In this document: positions 31,600-41,885 of the stretch, piece after piece
Position numbering within the stretch: the stretch's first letter is position 1
How the letters are laid out: each line of letters opens with the position of its first letter
DNA from: Prorocentrum cordatum
Lineage: Eukaryota > Sar > Dinophyceae > Prorocentrales > Prorocentraceae
Assembly: GCA_963575745.1 (NCBI GenBank)
Contig: CAUYUJ010016714.1
Span: forward strand, 65,001 to 129,000
DNA: 64,000 nucleotides
Direction: 5' to 3'
The notes under the pieces: model-generated
What the model saw: the letters and a program-made list of their open reading frames with translations, nothing else
Told to the model about the DNA's origin: nothing
Databases searched by the model: none
Position numbers and translations under genes: made by a program

Positions 31600-32420
31600 G
31601 TTGGCAGTGGCAGCGACGACGACGATGACGGTGGCGCGCGGCGCGCCGCCGGCCGGCGCCTGGCCAGTGGTTGGGGCCCACACTCCGGTGAACTGGCGGG
31701 GCGTCCCGCGGGCCTGCACAGCCTGTCGCGGCCGAGGAGGGGGGGGGCAGAGCTGTCAGAATCGGTCCCTGGGCCCCCCCCCACTGTCGAAGCGCACCAG
31801 TGTTGTCTGCTGCGTCCAGCCGTGGCGGCGAGGAGACTTCCTGAAGGCGAACAGTCTGTGTGTGAACTCGGCCTCCGCCGATTTCGTCTGGCCCGAGCCT
31901 GGGCAGAGGCTGGCATCCTTTCTGCGTACATTGCCTGGGCCGCCTCTCGAAAGCACGCCCGGATCCTGTGCCACCCAAGCATCTGGCGGCGCAGAGCCGC
32001 GCGAGGCCCGGTAACCTTCGCGCCCTTGTGCCCGCACCCTCGGAGACGGGCATAACTCCGTATGCAGCCATGAGCCGTGTGAGGGGTGCGCCGAGCTGGA
32101 GGGTAGAACCGCTGCGCGCCCTTCTCTGAAACACGATATTAGTTCCTTCTCCACCCACCATCTCGGCAGAAACGAAACCCAAAACTCCAGAGTAAGCGCC
32201 AAATCGCAGGTTGGCGAAAGACGTCTTGCCAGAACCCTGGAGCCCACCTGGGACCTCCGAGAATAAACCGCGAGCGTGGTGTTTATTTTCCGTCGACGTG
32301 GCGGGCCGAGGGATGGTCTTGGGGGGCTTTCTCGCGGCCGGGGACCCTGGAGAATGGCCTCCGAGGTTACGGCATATTTTTCGTGGGCATTGTTGATCCA
32401 CGAACGATCCCGACGAGACG
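31600..32420. other. Low-repeat segment with competing open frames
   Basis: This stretch is not CTTGGG repeat and has lower GC than its neighbours. The minus frame 31403-32401 (332 codons) contains GLQGSGKTSFANLRFGAYSG, which superficially resembles a P-loop (GxxGSGKT/S). Other minus and plus frames are also open and equally protein-like. I cannot choose a frame from sequence alone and assign no function. Confidence 0.3.
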
Positions 32421-32566
32421 TCTGTGCCCCATCTGGAGCCTGGGGGGAAGACTTCGAAGTAGGTGCTGGCATTCCGTGAACGTGGCGAATCGACGAACGT
32501 CCTGGGCGAGGGTTGATTGCTACGCCCCAGGGCGTCGGAAAATAAACCTCGAAGTCGGGGTTTATT
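32262..32566. repeat. Two AATAAAC hairpins ~280 bp apart
   Basis: AATAAAC (32262-32268) pairs with GTTTATT (32281-32287), and AATAAACC (32541-32548) pairs with GGTTTATT (32559-32566). Both have similar flanks (GTGTTTATTTTCCGTCGACG and GGGTTTATTTCCGTGGG). Each carries AATAAA on both strands. Whether they act as 3'-end signals is unknown. Confidence 0.6.
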
Positions 32567-32599
32567 TCCGTGGGTGTGGCTGCGTCCCAGGGCTCCTGT

Positions 32600-33280
32600 T
32601 CCGCCTTGTAAGAACCTCTTGGAGCCCTGTTGGGCCGTCTGGCGGCCTCCGCTGGGAGCCTCTTGGGGCCCTCTTGGGCCGTCTTGGGTGCCCCTTGGGC
32701 CAGCTTGGGGCCGTCTGGGACCGTCTTGGGCGGCTCTGGGGCTGTCCTCGGACCGCCTTGGGGCTCTCTTGGGTCGTCTTTGGCCTCTCTTGGGGCTGTC
32801 ATGGGAGCCTCTTGGGCCGTCATGGGCGCCTCAAGAGCCGTCCTGGGACCGCCTTGGGCCGTCTTGGGGCCCTCCTGGGGGCCTCCTGGGCCCTCTTGTG
32901 ACGATCTTGGGAGACAATATTATCGTCTTGGGCGCTTTAAGGACGACAAGCGCGGGAATTGCCCAAATGGATGTTTTCCCAGAAAGGATTTGGAAGATTT
33001 GTCCTCGTTCGGGCTCTCTCGGGGCTCTTCTTGGAGCCCACTTGGAGCAATTTGGGCGCCTCTTGGGTCGTCTGGAGGCTATCTTGGGCGTCTGCGAGAG
33101 CTCTTGGACCATCTCGGAGGCCCTCTTGTGGACCGTCTTGGGGCGTCTTGGGGTCCTCTCGGGGAGTTCCGATAGGGTCTCGGAGCGCTCTTCGGCTTTC
33201 CTGGAAGCGCGCCGAAGCCAGCTGGGGCTCGCGGGGGCCCGCAGGGGGCGCCTGAGGAACGTGTCCGACCCCGGCACTTC
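32600..33280 (+). repeat. CTTGGG tract with one ATGTTTTCCC linker
   Basis: A G-rich tract interrupted near 32920-33010 by a low-GC linker (CGCGGGAATTGCCCAAATGG, then ATGTTTTCCCAGAAAGGATT). It is the same design as 27985-28085 and 37460-37545. No gene. Confidence 0.75.
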
Positions 33281-33284
33281 TCGC

Positions 33285-33435
33285 ACGCGCGGGGCCCTGC
33301 AATGCAGTAGAGACAAGGACTGACCCGTGGACTACGTCCACTTGCGGGGTGAAGGGGTGCTGCCGCAAGGCGATCAGGATGAATGGCGTCACGTTCGCCT
33401 GCCACACATCGCTGAGCGAGGAGACGGAGGAGCGT
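33285..33435 (-). pseudogene. PPR module fragment with preceding repeat
   Basis: Minus frame: LSDVWQANVTPFILIALRQH, then PFTPQVDVVHGSVLVSTALQ. The first part is the end of a PPR unit related to LGDMWKANLTPSIVIA at 22085. The TALQGPARARS ending replaces NAGISACEKG. Only part of two PPR units survives. Confidence 0.5.
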
Positions 33436-33439
33436 CTGG

Positions 33440-34550
33440 ACGCCTCACCTGTGGCTCTCAAGGGCTCCCTTGGGATCGGGACGGGATTTGTCGGTGCGTT
33501 GGGTCCGACCTTCTCGGGGCGTTGTGGTGCCGCCTGGGGGCCCTCCGAGGGGGCCCAAGATCACCACACGCCTTCAAGACAGCTCCATAGTGGCCGCCCG
33601 CCCAAAATCGGCGGGACCGATTCTGGGCCACCGCGCCGCCGACCCAGAATCCCGCCAGGCGCGCCCTGGGCAGCCGCGCGCGCTTCCTGGGTTGGCCGAG
33701 GCGATTCTGGGCCACCAGAAGAGCGAAACACTGCGTGGTCCCAAGAGGCCGCGGAGAGGGCTCCAGACCGACAAAAAGGGCGAGTGATTTGAGGGCCAAA
33801 TCCAATATGGAGCGCCAAACAAGCATCAGAGGCCCATGGTGCGCTGGGAGCCGTTTTGGGACCGTCTGTAGCCGTCTTAGGTCGTCTCTGGCTGCTGTTG
33901 GTGCTGTCTTCGGTGCTTCATGGGCCGTGATCTTGAGGCCTCTGAGGGTCGTTTTGGAGCCTCTACGCGCTTCTTCTCGGCCTCCTGGAAGCCTCATGGG
34001 GCCCTCTCGGATGCCTCTTGGGCCGTGTGGAGGCGGTCCCGGACCGTCTGAGGGTTGCCTGGGGCCGCCTTGGGCGTCTCTGGAGCAGTCTGGGCACCGT
34101 CTGGGGGTCGTCTGAGGCCGTCCTGGGCCGCTCTTGAGGCTGTCTTGGGTGGCCCGTGGGCCGCCAGTGGCGCCTCAGGAGCCTAGGGCCATCTTGGGCC
34201 TCTGTATGTCCGTCCTGGACGCTATGAAGAGGGCAAGCCCGGGAACTGCAAGAATGCACCTTTTCCCAAAAAGCATTGGAGCGATTTTTCAGTGTTCGGG
34301 CTCTCTTGGGGCTCGTCGTGGAGCCCACTTGGAGCGTTTTGGAAGCCTCTTGGACCGTCTGGAGGCTATCTGAGGCGATCTCGGGGCCGTGTGGGGGTTG
34401 CCTGGGTCCGCATTGGACGTGTCTGCAGCAGTCTGGGAACCGTCTGGCGGTCGTCTTGAGCCGTCTTGGAGCCGTCTGGGGGCTCTCCAGGGCTCGCAGG
34501 GGCCGCCTGGGCGCCGACTACACTTTCCCAGTGGCCCGCCTTTCCCGCAC
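33440..34550 (+). repeat. Low-identity segment, then CTTGGG tract with linker
   Basis: 33440-33800 holds GCGCC/CCGCC-rich sequence with short open frames on both strands and no recognisable domain. 33800-34550 is CTTGGG-type tract with a low-GC linker near 34225-34300 (GGGAACTGCAAGAATGCACC, TTTTCCCAAAAAGC). No supported gene. Confidence 0.55.
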
Positions 34551-34554
34551 GCGC

Positions 34555-35860
34555 GGGCCCCTGCATTGTAGTAGAGACTAGTGTGTACCTGTGGAGCAAA
34601 TACGCATGCTCCCTTGCAGGGGAACGCGGCGAGCCATCTCTGCGCCATCTTGGGTTGTCTTGGGCGCCTCTTGGGCTGGGGGCCGCCGTGGGAGGACAGA
34701 GAACCACCCACAGATGGCTCCCGGGAGGCCTTCAGGGGCAGCCCCAGGGCGCCAGAAACTTGTGAGGAAACAAAGCCGCATTTGCTCACATGGTTCCGGC
34801 TTCCAGGCGCAGGGCTGGGAGGGCCCCGGGCCGCCCTCGAGGACGTGAAACCGCCTCCAGATGGCGCCCCCGGAGGCCTCCTGGCCTGGCCTTGGGCTGT
34901 CTTGGGGCTATCAGGGGCCGTCTGGGGCCGTCTACGGGCACGCTGGGGCCGCGTTGACACCCTCTTCGGAGGCCTCTTGGCCCATCCTGGGGCGATCTTG
35001 GGAGCTGTTGAGGCATCGTGGGCGCTGAGAGGACGTGGGACTGCCTCCAGATGGCGCCCCCGGCTCTCTGAGGCCGTCTGGGGCCGTCTAGGGGCACGCT
35101 GGAGCCGCGTTGACACCTCTTCGGTTGCCTCTTGGCCCGTCCTGGGGCCACCTTGGGAGCCGTTGGGCCGTCGTGGGCGCTGCAAGGGCCCCAAAAGTCG
35201 CGTTTGTTCAACATGTTAGACAACCCCACAGAACATAGGATATCTCTGCGCTGGAATGCCCTGCTGGGCGTACTCTTGGAGCGCTCTGGCAGCTTTTTTG
35301 GGAAAGCATTGCGGCCGTCTTCGGCAGTCTTGTCGGGGTTGGACAGACCCCCCTTTAGTAAAACGTGGTTTCGTGAAAACGACCTGAGGCCCAAACCTGG
35401 CGGGCGCAAGCCTGGAAAATAATGGCCACGGCGCCCTCTCGAGAACCGAAAACGGACAACTCACTAATCGACGTGTCACTGTTGGGGATTCTGTCCACCT
35501 GCGATCTTGGGCTCCCTGAGGCAGTCTGGACGCCATCCTGTGCCTCGGCTGTGTCGGCGGCATCTTCGGCGCATTTGGCGGCCTCTTGGACCCGCTTGGG
35601 CCGTGTGGGAGGCGCAGGCTCTCCCGGCGGGCCCTCCCCGCAGGCCTCCCTGGGCGCTGCCACCAGAGCAGTGCACCACGCGCTGCTCCTGCTGTTGTAG
35701 GACAGGAGTGGGAAGCCGTGGGTTGAATCCACAGCTTGCCGAACCTGGGGCTCGCAAAACGTATATTCGACCCACAGAACAGGGCGGCGAAGCCGAACGG
35801 CTCGTGGAGCTCGTGGAGAGGGAGGGGGGGGGAAGGCAAGAGCGCAGGTGAGGGCCCTGG
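34555..35860 (+). repeat. Segmental duplication family D, copy 1
   Basis: Matches 41885-43060: CAGGGGAACGCGGCGAGCCA, TTCAGGGGCAGCCCCAGGGC, AACAAAGCCGCATTTGCTCA, CTGCTGGGCGTACTCTTGG and GACAGACCCCCCTTTAGTAA. Copy 1 carries an internal ~185-bp tandem duplication (about 34910-35000 repeated at 35068-35190) that copy 2 lacks. No gene is evident. Confidence 0.88.
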
Positions 35861-36040
35861 GAGCGCATGAGCGTGCCGCGGCAGCGACGCCGCTGTAGCT
35901 GATGACGCTGGGCTCCAGCTTCGCCTCCCGCATCTCGCTGAGCAGCGCTAGGGCCCGCTGCCATTGCTCGCCATTCTCGCACGCGCTGATCGCAGCGCTG
36001 TAGCTGACTGGGGCTCATCCGTGGACTCCGTCCACGACGT
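35695..36040 (-). pseudogene. PPR joint and PPR module
   Basis: Two remnants on the minus strand. At about 35960-36010 the frame reads SACENGEQWQRALALLSEMR followed by EAKLEPSVISYSGVAAAARS, one PPR unit. At about 35695-35770 it reads QVRQAVDSTHGFPLLSYNSR, a diverged joint. About 130 bp of Ala/Pro/Arg-coding sequence separates them. The second has a cognate at 42880-42960 in family D copy 2. Confidence 0.6.
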
Positions 36041-36379
36041 CTCCTCTGGAAATGGTAGGGCGGAACTTTTGCCGAACATCTATAAGCACGGCGGAGGCCG
36101 GGGCGGCGGCAGCGACACCACGCCTTCGCGTCCGAGCTCTAGCAGCGCTCCAGCAGCTTGGCCGTCGTGGGGGCGCCGCCGTCGCCGCTATCGTCGGCGC
36201 CGCTGTCGTCGCCGCCGCGAGGCCGCCGTCGTACCCGTCGTAGTCGGCGTCGTTGTCGTGGTGGTGGTGGTGGTCTCCTTCGGTTGTGGGCACCAGAAGG
36301 AGGCTGGCGACGTCGGTAGGACTGACCCGTGGACTCCGTCCACGACATCTGCACGAACTGGCATTTGATTGTGGGGCCC

Positions 36380-36552
36380 TAAAACAAGGCTAGGATCGGG
36401 ATAAATCGCTTCAGAGCGTTCCGGAGCGCTCTCAGAGCGTTCCGGAACGCTCTGGAGCGGCCGCGGTGCCCAATACATCCTCCAAACCCGCCGATTCTCA
36501 AAGATTTCGAGTTATCCCGATCCGATTTTGTCCCGATCTTCGCGTCGTTTTA
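36380..36552 (+). mobile_element. MITE family M1, complete copy with 5-bp target duplication
   Basis: The element begins TAAAACAAGG and ends CGTCGTTTTA, so TAAAAC forms a terminal inverted repeat. It is flanked by GGCCC on both sides (36375-36379 and 36553-36557). The duplicate block at 27071-27090 has a single GGCCC at 27078-27082 and continuous flanks: a matching empty site. The interior holds interleaved palindromes of AGAGCGTTCCGGAACGCTCT type and CGATCCGATTTTGTCCCGAT. No coding capacity, so it would move with an enzyme supplied in trans. Confidence 0.92.
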
Positions 36553-37685
36553 GGCCCGACCTCGCATTCCGCGCATGCTACTGCGTGCTGCTGCTTGCTG
36601 CTGCTTTGGTGTACCCTTGGTCGTGCTTGAGGCCGCTGCTGCGTATTCTTGCTGCTTGTGGCTGTCGGTTGTTGCTGATGGCCAGTTCTGCTTGGTGCGT
36701 GCTTCTACCCGCTGCCTGCCGCTGCTTGCTGGTGCTGTGTGCCGCCGATGCTGCTGCTGTCTGCTTCGTGCCCACGGAAGAGATCGATGCTGCCCCAGGG
36801 CACTCGAAATGTCGCACGGTGGGCTGTGCATGGCGGCTCCTAACCGTGGACGCGCACGGAGCCACGTCCTTTTTTGGGGCGCCGTCTCCGCGCCCCTCTG
36901 GCATCAGACTGTGCTGGGGACTGCGCTCCCTGGAGGCCTTTGGTGTATCTCGCCTAACTTGGGCGGCAGCGGCGATGGGCGCCCTGGAGCTGGGAGGCAA
37001 TGGTGAGGGGAAGTAGCGCCCATGTTGCTGTTCATTATTCGGCACTCTTTCGCTCGCACCCGCATCCACGGAGGATGGCAACGCTCCCATGCGGCCACCT
37101 ATGGTGGGCGCTTCCTTCTCCTTGGGAATCGTTTGGGGGCCTCTCGGGGTTTCTTTTCGGCCTTTTTGGGGCCCACTTGGGCCGTCTTGCGGCCTTCTGG
37201 GGGCCTCTTGGGGCCCTCTTGGGCTGTCTTAGGTGCCCCTTGGGCCGTCTTGGGGCCGTCTTGGGGCCGTCTTGGGGCCGTCTTGGACGCCTCTGGGGCC
37301 GGCTTGGGGCCGTCATTGGCCTTTCGTGGGTCTGCCTTGGGTGGCTCTCGGGCCGTCGTGTGCGCCTCGGGAGCGGTCCTGGGGCCGTCTCTTGGGCCGT
37401 CTTGGGGCGCGCATGGCGCGCTCCTGAGGCGTCCTGGGGCGCTTTTGGGGGCGTGGGCTGTCCTGTTTGGACGGTTCGACAACAAAGAGCACGGGGATCG
37501 CGAAGATGTGCGCTCTCCCTCGGGACTGGGACGGTTGTTGCTCGTGCGGGCTCTCTCGGGACTCCTCTTGGAGCCCGCTTCGAGCGTTTCGGGAGACTCT
37601 TGGGCCGTCTGGGGGCCATCTTGGGCGTCTGCGAGCGATCTTGGACCGTCCAGGGGGCCCTCAATTGGTCCGCTCTTGGGGGCCC

Positions 37686-37816
37686 CCTCCTCCTCCTCCT
37701 CCTTCCTCCTCCTCCTCCTCCTCCTCCTCCTCCTCCTCCTCCTCCTCCTCCTCCTCCTCCTCCTCCTCCTCCTCCTCCTCCTCCTCCTCCTCCTCCTCCT
37801 CCTCCTCCTCCTCCTC
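37686..37816. repeat. (CTC)n microsatellite absent from the duplicate block
   Basis: About 43 nearly pure CTC triplets lie between GGGGGCCCC and TCGTCTCGGAGCGC. The equivalent place in copy 1 (near 28220-28235) reads GGGGCCCCAGGGTCGTCTCG with no run. The run arose or expanded after the duplication. Confidence 0.92.
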
Positions 37817-37959
37817 GTCTCGGAGCGCTCTTGGGCCTCCTGGAAGCGCGCCGGGGCCTGCGGGGGCTCGAGGGCTCCCGCAGGGGCCGCCCCGGGGCGC
37901 CGGAACCCCGCGAACCCCGGCCCCCGCCCGGCTCGCACGCGCGTGCGCCTGCAGTGTCG

Positions 37960-38245
37960 TGGAGATGACGTCGGGCTCCCGCTGCGCCTCCCACATCTCG
38001 CGCAGCAGCGCCAGGGCCCGCTGCCACTGCTTGCCCTTCTCGCACGCGCTGATCCCAGCGTTGTAGCTGACTAGGGCTGACCCGTGGACTCCGTCCACGA
38101 CATCTTTCTGGAATGGTTCTGGGAGGAACGGCGCAGATTGTACCGAAAATCTACAAACACGGCGGCGGCTCGGGCGGCGGCAGCGAGACCGCGCCTTCGT
38201 GTCCGAGCTCTTGCAGCGCTGCAGCAGCTTGGCCCAGCGCACTGC
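37960..38245 (-). pseudogene. PPR module with Arg/Ser-rich lead
   Basis: A continuous minus frame: LLQRCKSSDTKARSRCRRPS, RRRVCRFSVQSAPFLPEPFQ, KDVVDGVHGSALVSYNAGIS, ACEKGKQWQRALALLREMWE, AQREPDVISTTLQAHARASR. The last part is one PPR unit (with AQREPDV for the usual AKLEPDV). The lead has no stops and is closely matched at 51130-51285. It is the longest uninterrupted single-module frame in the window. It may be a real exon; the frame then runs into the CTC microsatellite. Confidence 0.65.
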
Positions 38246-39785
38246 TCGTTCACCCCCCTCCTATTGAGGACAGTTTCGAAGTCTCTCGGGGATGTGCGTC
38301 GAAGTCGAAGCCCATCTGAGGCGTCTCAGGAGCGCTCGGGGAAGGGCTCGGGAGGCCATCGGGGAAAGCCACCGAAAGCGCCGGGGAGGCTCGCAAGGAT
38401 CTACAGGGAGGGCCCAAGAGAGCTTCAAGAAAATTTGAAATCCAGTGAACTCTTAAGAGAAACCGCTGTTGGGTCGGCCATCACCTCCGGGCGCGCCTTG
38501 ATGGTGCGATCCAGTCGCATCACCGCCAACGGGAGGGTTTGTTCGCCATGTCCTATTATGTTCGCCCAGAGGGTCTGTGGAGGCCTTCGGGCGAACAGAA
38601 CGGGACAGGGCAAGGAATGGGGAAGACATGTCCGAATCTCCTGGGCCCCCCAGATGCTCGTCCGAAGAATGCGGAGAGGTCCCAGGGTCATATCAATTGG
38701 CTGCTGTCCCAGGGGTCCGGTCTGCTTGGCCCGAAGAGTTTGCCAAGGCCCCTGGGGGAACAGAATGGCACAACATATCGGGCAAAGGGGGGCGGTAGCT
38801 GGCCTGTCAGACCCGGCGTTCGTCTTCTGCCCAAGCGGCGCGGGGCCCACGGGCCCCAGGGTTGGCGTCCCGCTGGGATTCCTCTTGTTCGCCCACAGGG
38901 TTGGAGGAGGCCTCCAGGCGAACAGAATGGGGCAGGACAATGAATGTGGGAGACTTGTCGCAAGCTCCCAGCCCCCCCAAGTGTGCGCCCGAAGGGTGTG
39001 GGGCCGCGTTGGCTCCCTCAAAGGGCCGTCTTGGAGCCGTCTAGGCCCGTCTTGAGGGCGCCGTTTGCCCTGATGGGGCCGTCTTGGTTCGTCGTGGGCC
39101 CCTCATGGGCGCGTCCGTAGGCCGTCCTGGGCCCATCGGGGTCCTCGTGGGGCTGTCTTGGAGCCGTCTGGGACCGTGAGGAGGCCGCCTTGGAGTCGTC
39201 TTGGGCCCCTCCTGTGCGCCTCCTTGGGCCGTCCTGGGCCCAGCAGGGGCCGTGTTGGCACCCTCTTGGGGCTGTCTTGGAGCCGTCTTGAGCCGTCGCA
39301 GCGCGCCTTGGGTTGTGCTGGGTCCGTCTTGGCCCGTCTTGGGGACTTCCTGGGCGGTTCCTCGGACCCTCCTGGGACTTTCTGGGGCCTCTTGGTGCAT
39401 CGGACCGCCGAAACGGCGGGAAACGCAAAGGGGGTAACAGTAAACAATGGAAAATTAACGATTTTTGCCAGCTGGGACTCTCTTGGCCTCTTGGGGGCCT
39501 GTTTGGGCATCCTGGCGCCCTCTTGGGGCGGAAGGCTCGGATTTTCGGTCCGTGGTCCCCCTCTTGGCCCCCTCTTGGGCCTGTCTTCGGGCCCTCGTGG
39601 GCCGTCTTGAGCGTCTCTTGGGTCGTCTTGGGGCCCTCTTGGGCTGTCTTGGGGCGCTCTTGGAAACCTCTTGGGCCGTTCTGGGGCGCTCTTGGAGGCC
39701 TCTTGGGCCGTCTTCGAGCGTCGGAAAGCGGAAAAGGCGAGAAGGCCAAAATCCTTCCAAAACCGTCGTAAAGCGGACGATTTTG
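38045..39785 (+). repeat. Segmental duplication family A, copy 2
   Basis: Aligns with 13560-15075 and 51070-53105. It contains the ~97 bp missing from copy 1 (CGGGCGAACAGAACGGGACA and following). Relative to copy 3 it lacks about 300 bp: TTGGCCTCTTGGGGGCCTGT follows directly at 39485, whereas in copy 3 the equivalent point is near 52810. Confidence 0.9.
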
Positions 39786-40840
39786 AGGCCCAAAACCGTC
39801 CAAAACCTCCTGAGGCGGTCCCCTCGTCCGCCCCCCTCGCTTCGAAGCAGTTTTTAAGCCCCGTGGCACCTCTTGGGGATCTCTTTTGGGCTCCTGGGGG
39901 CCTCTTGGGCCTCCACTGGATTCGCTGCCCTCGGTCGGCAATCGTCGATCCTACGACGACTCTCCCCAACGGAGAAACATCGAAGGCCCTCGGAGCGTCC
40001 AACATTGTTCTTTTATGCCTTCGATATGCCGGTCGCCTCTCGTCCGCTCCCCCCCTCCTGGAAGCAATTCTGAGGCCACTTAGGGCTTCGTGGGGGCCGT
40101 TTGGGGATCTCTTGGGGCGTTTTTGCCTGCGATATGCCTGTCGCCTCTCGTCCGCTCCCCCGCTCCTGGAGGGAATTCTGAATGCACTGAAGGCTTCGTG
40201 GGGGCCGTTTCGGAGCCTCTTCGGCCTAATTGTTGGGCCTCCCGGGGGGGCTCTTAGGGCCCGTCTTGGGTGCCTCTTGGGCCGTCTTGGGGCCGTCTGA
40301 GACCCGCCTCGGCGCCTCTTGGGCTGTCGTGGGCCGTCTTGGGCCGCTCCTGGAGTCGTCTTGGGTGCCTCCTGGGCCGTCTTGGGCGCCTCCTGGGCCG
40401 TCCTGGGGCCGTCCTGGGGCGCCTTGGGACCGTCTGGGGGCCCTCCTGGCCCGTCTTGGGGCTCTCTTGGGGTCCCCTTCGGCCGTCTTGGAGCGGTCGG
40501 GGGGGCTTCTTGGGCCGTCTTGGAGCGTCGGGAAGCCGACGAGGCGAGGAGGCCGAAAACATCGAAAAACACAATAGAAATCGACGATTTCTGTCGCTCG
40601 GGGCCCTCTTGGGAGGCATCTTGGGAGGCCTCTTCGGGCGTCTTGGACGCCTCTTGGGCCACCTGGGGCGAATCTCGGGCGTCTTGGGCCCATCATTAAG
40701 CGTGCCGGGGCTCTCCGGGGCCGTCTTGGGGGCTTCTGGGGGCCCTCCCGACATGTCCTGGGGCCTGCCTGGGCGGCCCGGGGCGGCCTGGGGCCAGCCC
40801 GGGGCGGTTTCGGTGCATTGGGGCCTGCGCCCTTCTGGCA
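39785..40840 (+). repeat. CTTGGG tract with a ~105-bp two-unit tandem
   Basis: TCGATATGCCGGTCGCCTCT near 40020 and GCGATATGCCTGTCGCCTCT near 40128 are followed by the same CGTCCGCTCCCCC..CTCCTGGA and GGCTTCGTGGGGGCCGTTT, giving a tandem of about 105 bp. The rest is CTTGGG tract with a linker at 40530-40590 (GAAGCCGACGAGGCGAGGAG). No gene. Confidence 0.65.
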
Positions 40841-40849
40841 CGCACTGGG

Positions 40850-41885
40850 TCCTGCAATGTAGTAGAGACTATATAATGTGAACGCGTGGATTGAATCCAC
40901 GGCGTGCTGAGCCTGGGACTCGCACACCGTAGGTGACCAGCTCGTCGAAGTTGAACAGCTCGGGCGAACCCTGGGCCTGGGGCGGCAGGGGCGACCTTCG
41001 GAGGCACATGTGACGGTCACGTTTGAGGGCAATCGTTGAGGGCTGTGTGTGGGGGCCACGTTTGGGGGCGCCTGGGGGCTACGCGTGGGGGGACGTTCGG
41101 AGGCCACGCTTACCGGGGTAGGAGCGACCTTTGGACGCTTTGTGTGGGGGCCGCCTTTGGGGGTTCCGTTTGGAGGCCACGCGTGGGGCCGACGTTTGAG
41201 GGGCCACGTCTGGGGGCCACCCCGGAAAGCAGTCGCGGAGCTCTGTGGGCACTGACCTGGAAGCGTGAAAAGAAATTGTTTTTTGCCAATCGCGCTGGGC
41301 CGAGGCACGATTAGAAAAAAAACACACATGGTTTTCAGGCACAGTCAAAGTGAGGGGGGCACGTTTGCGTGCCTCGGTTGGGGGCCCCTCAGGGAGGTCT
41401 TGGGGCCATTCCATCTTGGAGGTCTCGGGCCGTCTCGGAGGTCGCTTGGGGCCCTCTTGGGCGGCATCTTGGGTCCTTCTTGGGGCGTCTTGGGGCAATC
41501 TTGGGGGTCTCGGGCCGTTTCGGAGGTCGCTTTGGGCCTGGTCGGCCGGGGTTTGGGGCCCTGTTGGGGCTGACTTGGGAGTCACTTGAAGCTCTCTTGG
41601 GCTGTCTTGGGGCCCTCTACGAGCCTTCTTGGGCCGTCTGGGGGCCCTCCTGGGGCCCTCTAGAAGCCTTTTGGGCCGTCAGGGGGCTCTGGTCGGGTCG
41701 GCTTCGGCTCTCGTGGGCGTCTGTGAGGCTGTCTTGGGGCGATCTGGGGGTCCTGGAGCCGTCGGCGAGCGCTCCAGGGGCCTCCTGAGGCCGTCGAGGA
41801 GCGCCCTAGTGGCTCTCCGGGCGGCCCGCGGGCTCTCTGGGCGACCCGGGGCGCTGCCGCAGATTTTTCTCCTCGCGCGCGCCGC
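40850..41885 (+). repeat. Family F block, copy 4, with decayed PPR joint
   Basis: Starts with the minus-strand joint SQAQHAVDSIHAFTLYSLYY (40870-40930), then CCTTCGGAGGCACATGTGAC, the GGGGGCCACG stretch, the GATTAGAAAAAAAACACACA linker and CTTGGG tract. It is shorter than the other copies: the GCCCGAAATGGCGGG linker part is missing. It runs directly into family D copy 2 without a PPR helix. Confidence 0.75.

Larger units (their letters stand above)
36020..38095 (+). repeat. Segmental duplication family B, copy 2
   Basis: Partner of 26705-28500. Two insert-like differences stand out: a 173-bp M1 element at 36380-36552 and a (CTC)n run at 37686-37816. After the PPR module at its end, copy 2 continues into family A whereas copy 1 continues into family C. 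Confidence 0.9.

Noticed and set aside
37035-37968. Poly-Pro, poly-Leu, poly-Gly, poly-Ser or poly-Glu proteins across microsatellites (also 3.2-4.1, 6.0-6.2, 22.2-22.4, 58.3-59.4 kb)
   Set aside because: Homopolymers come from trinucleotide runs. No recognisable domain flanks them apart from the PPR module, which is annotated separately.
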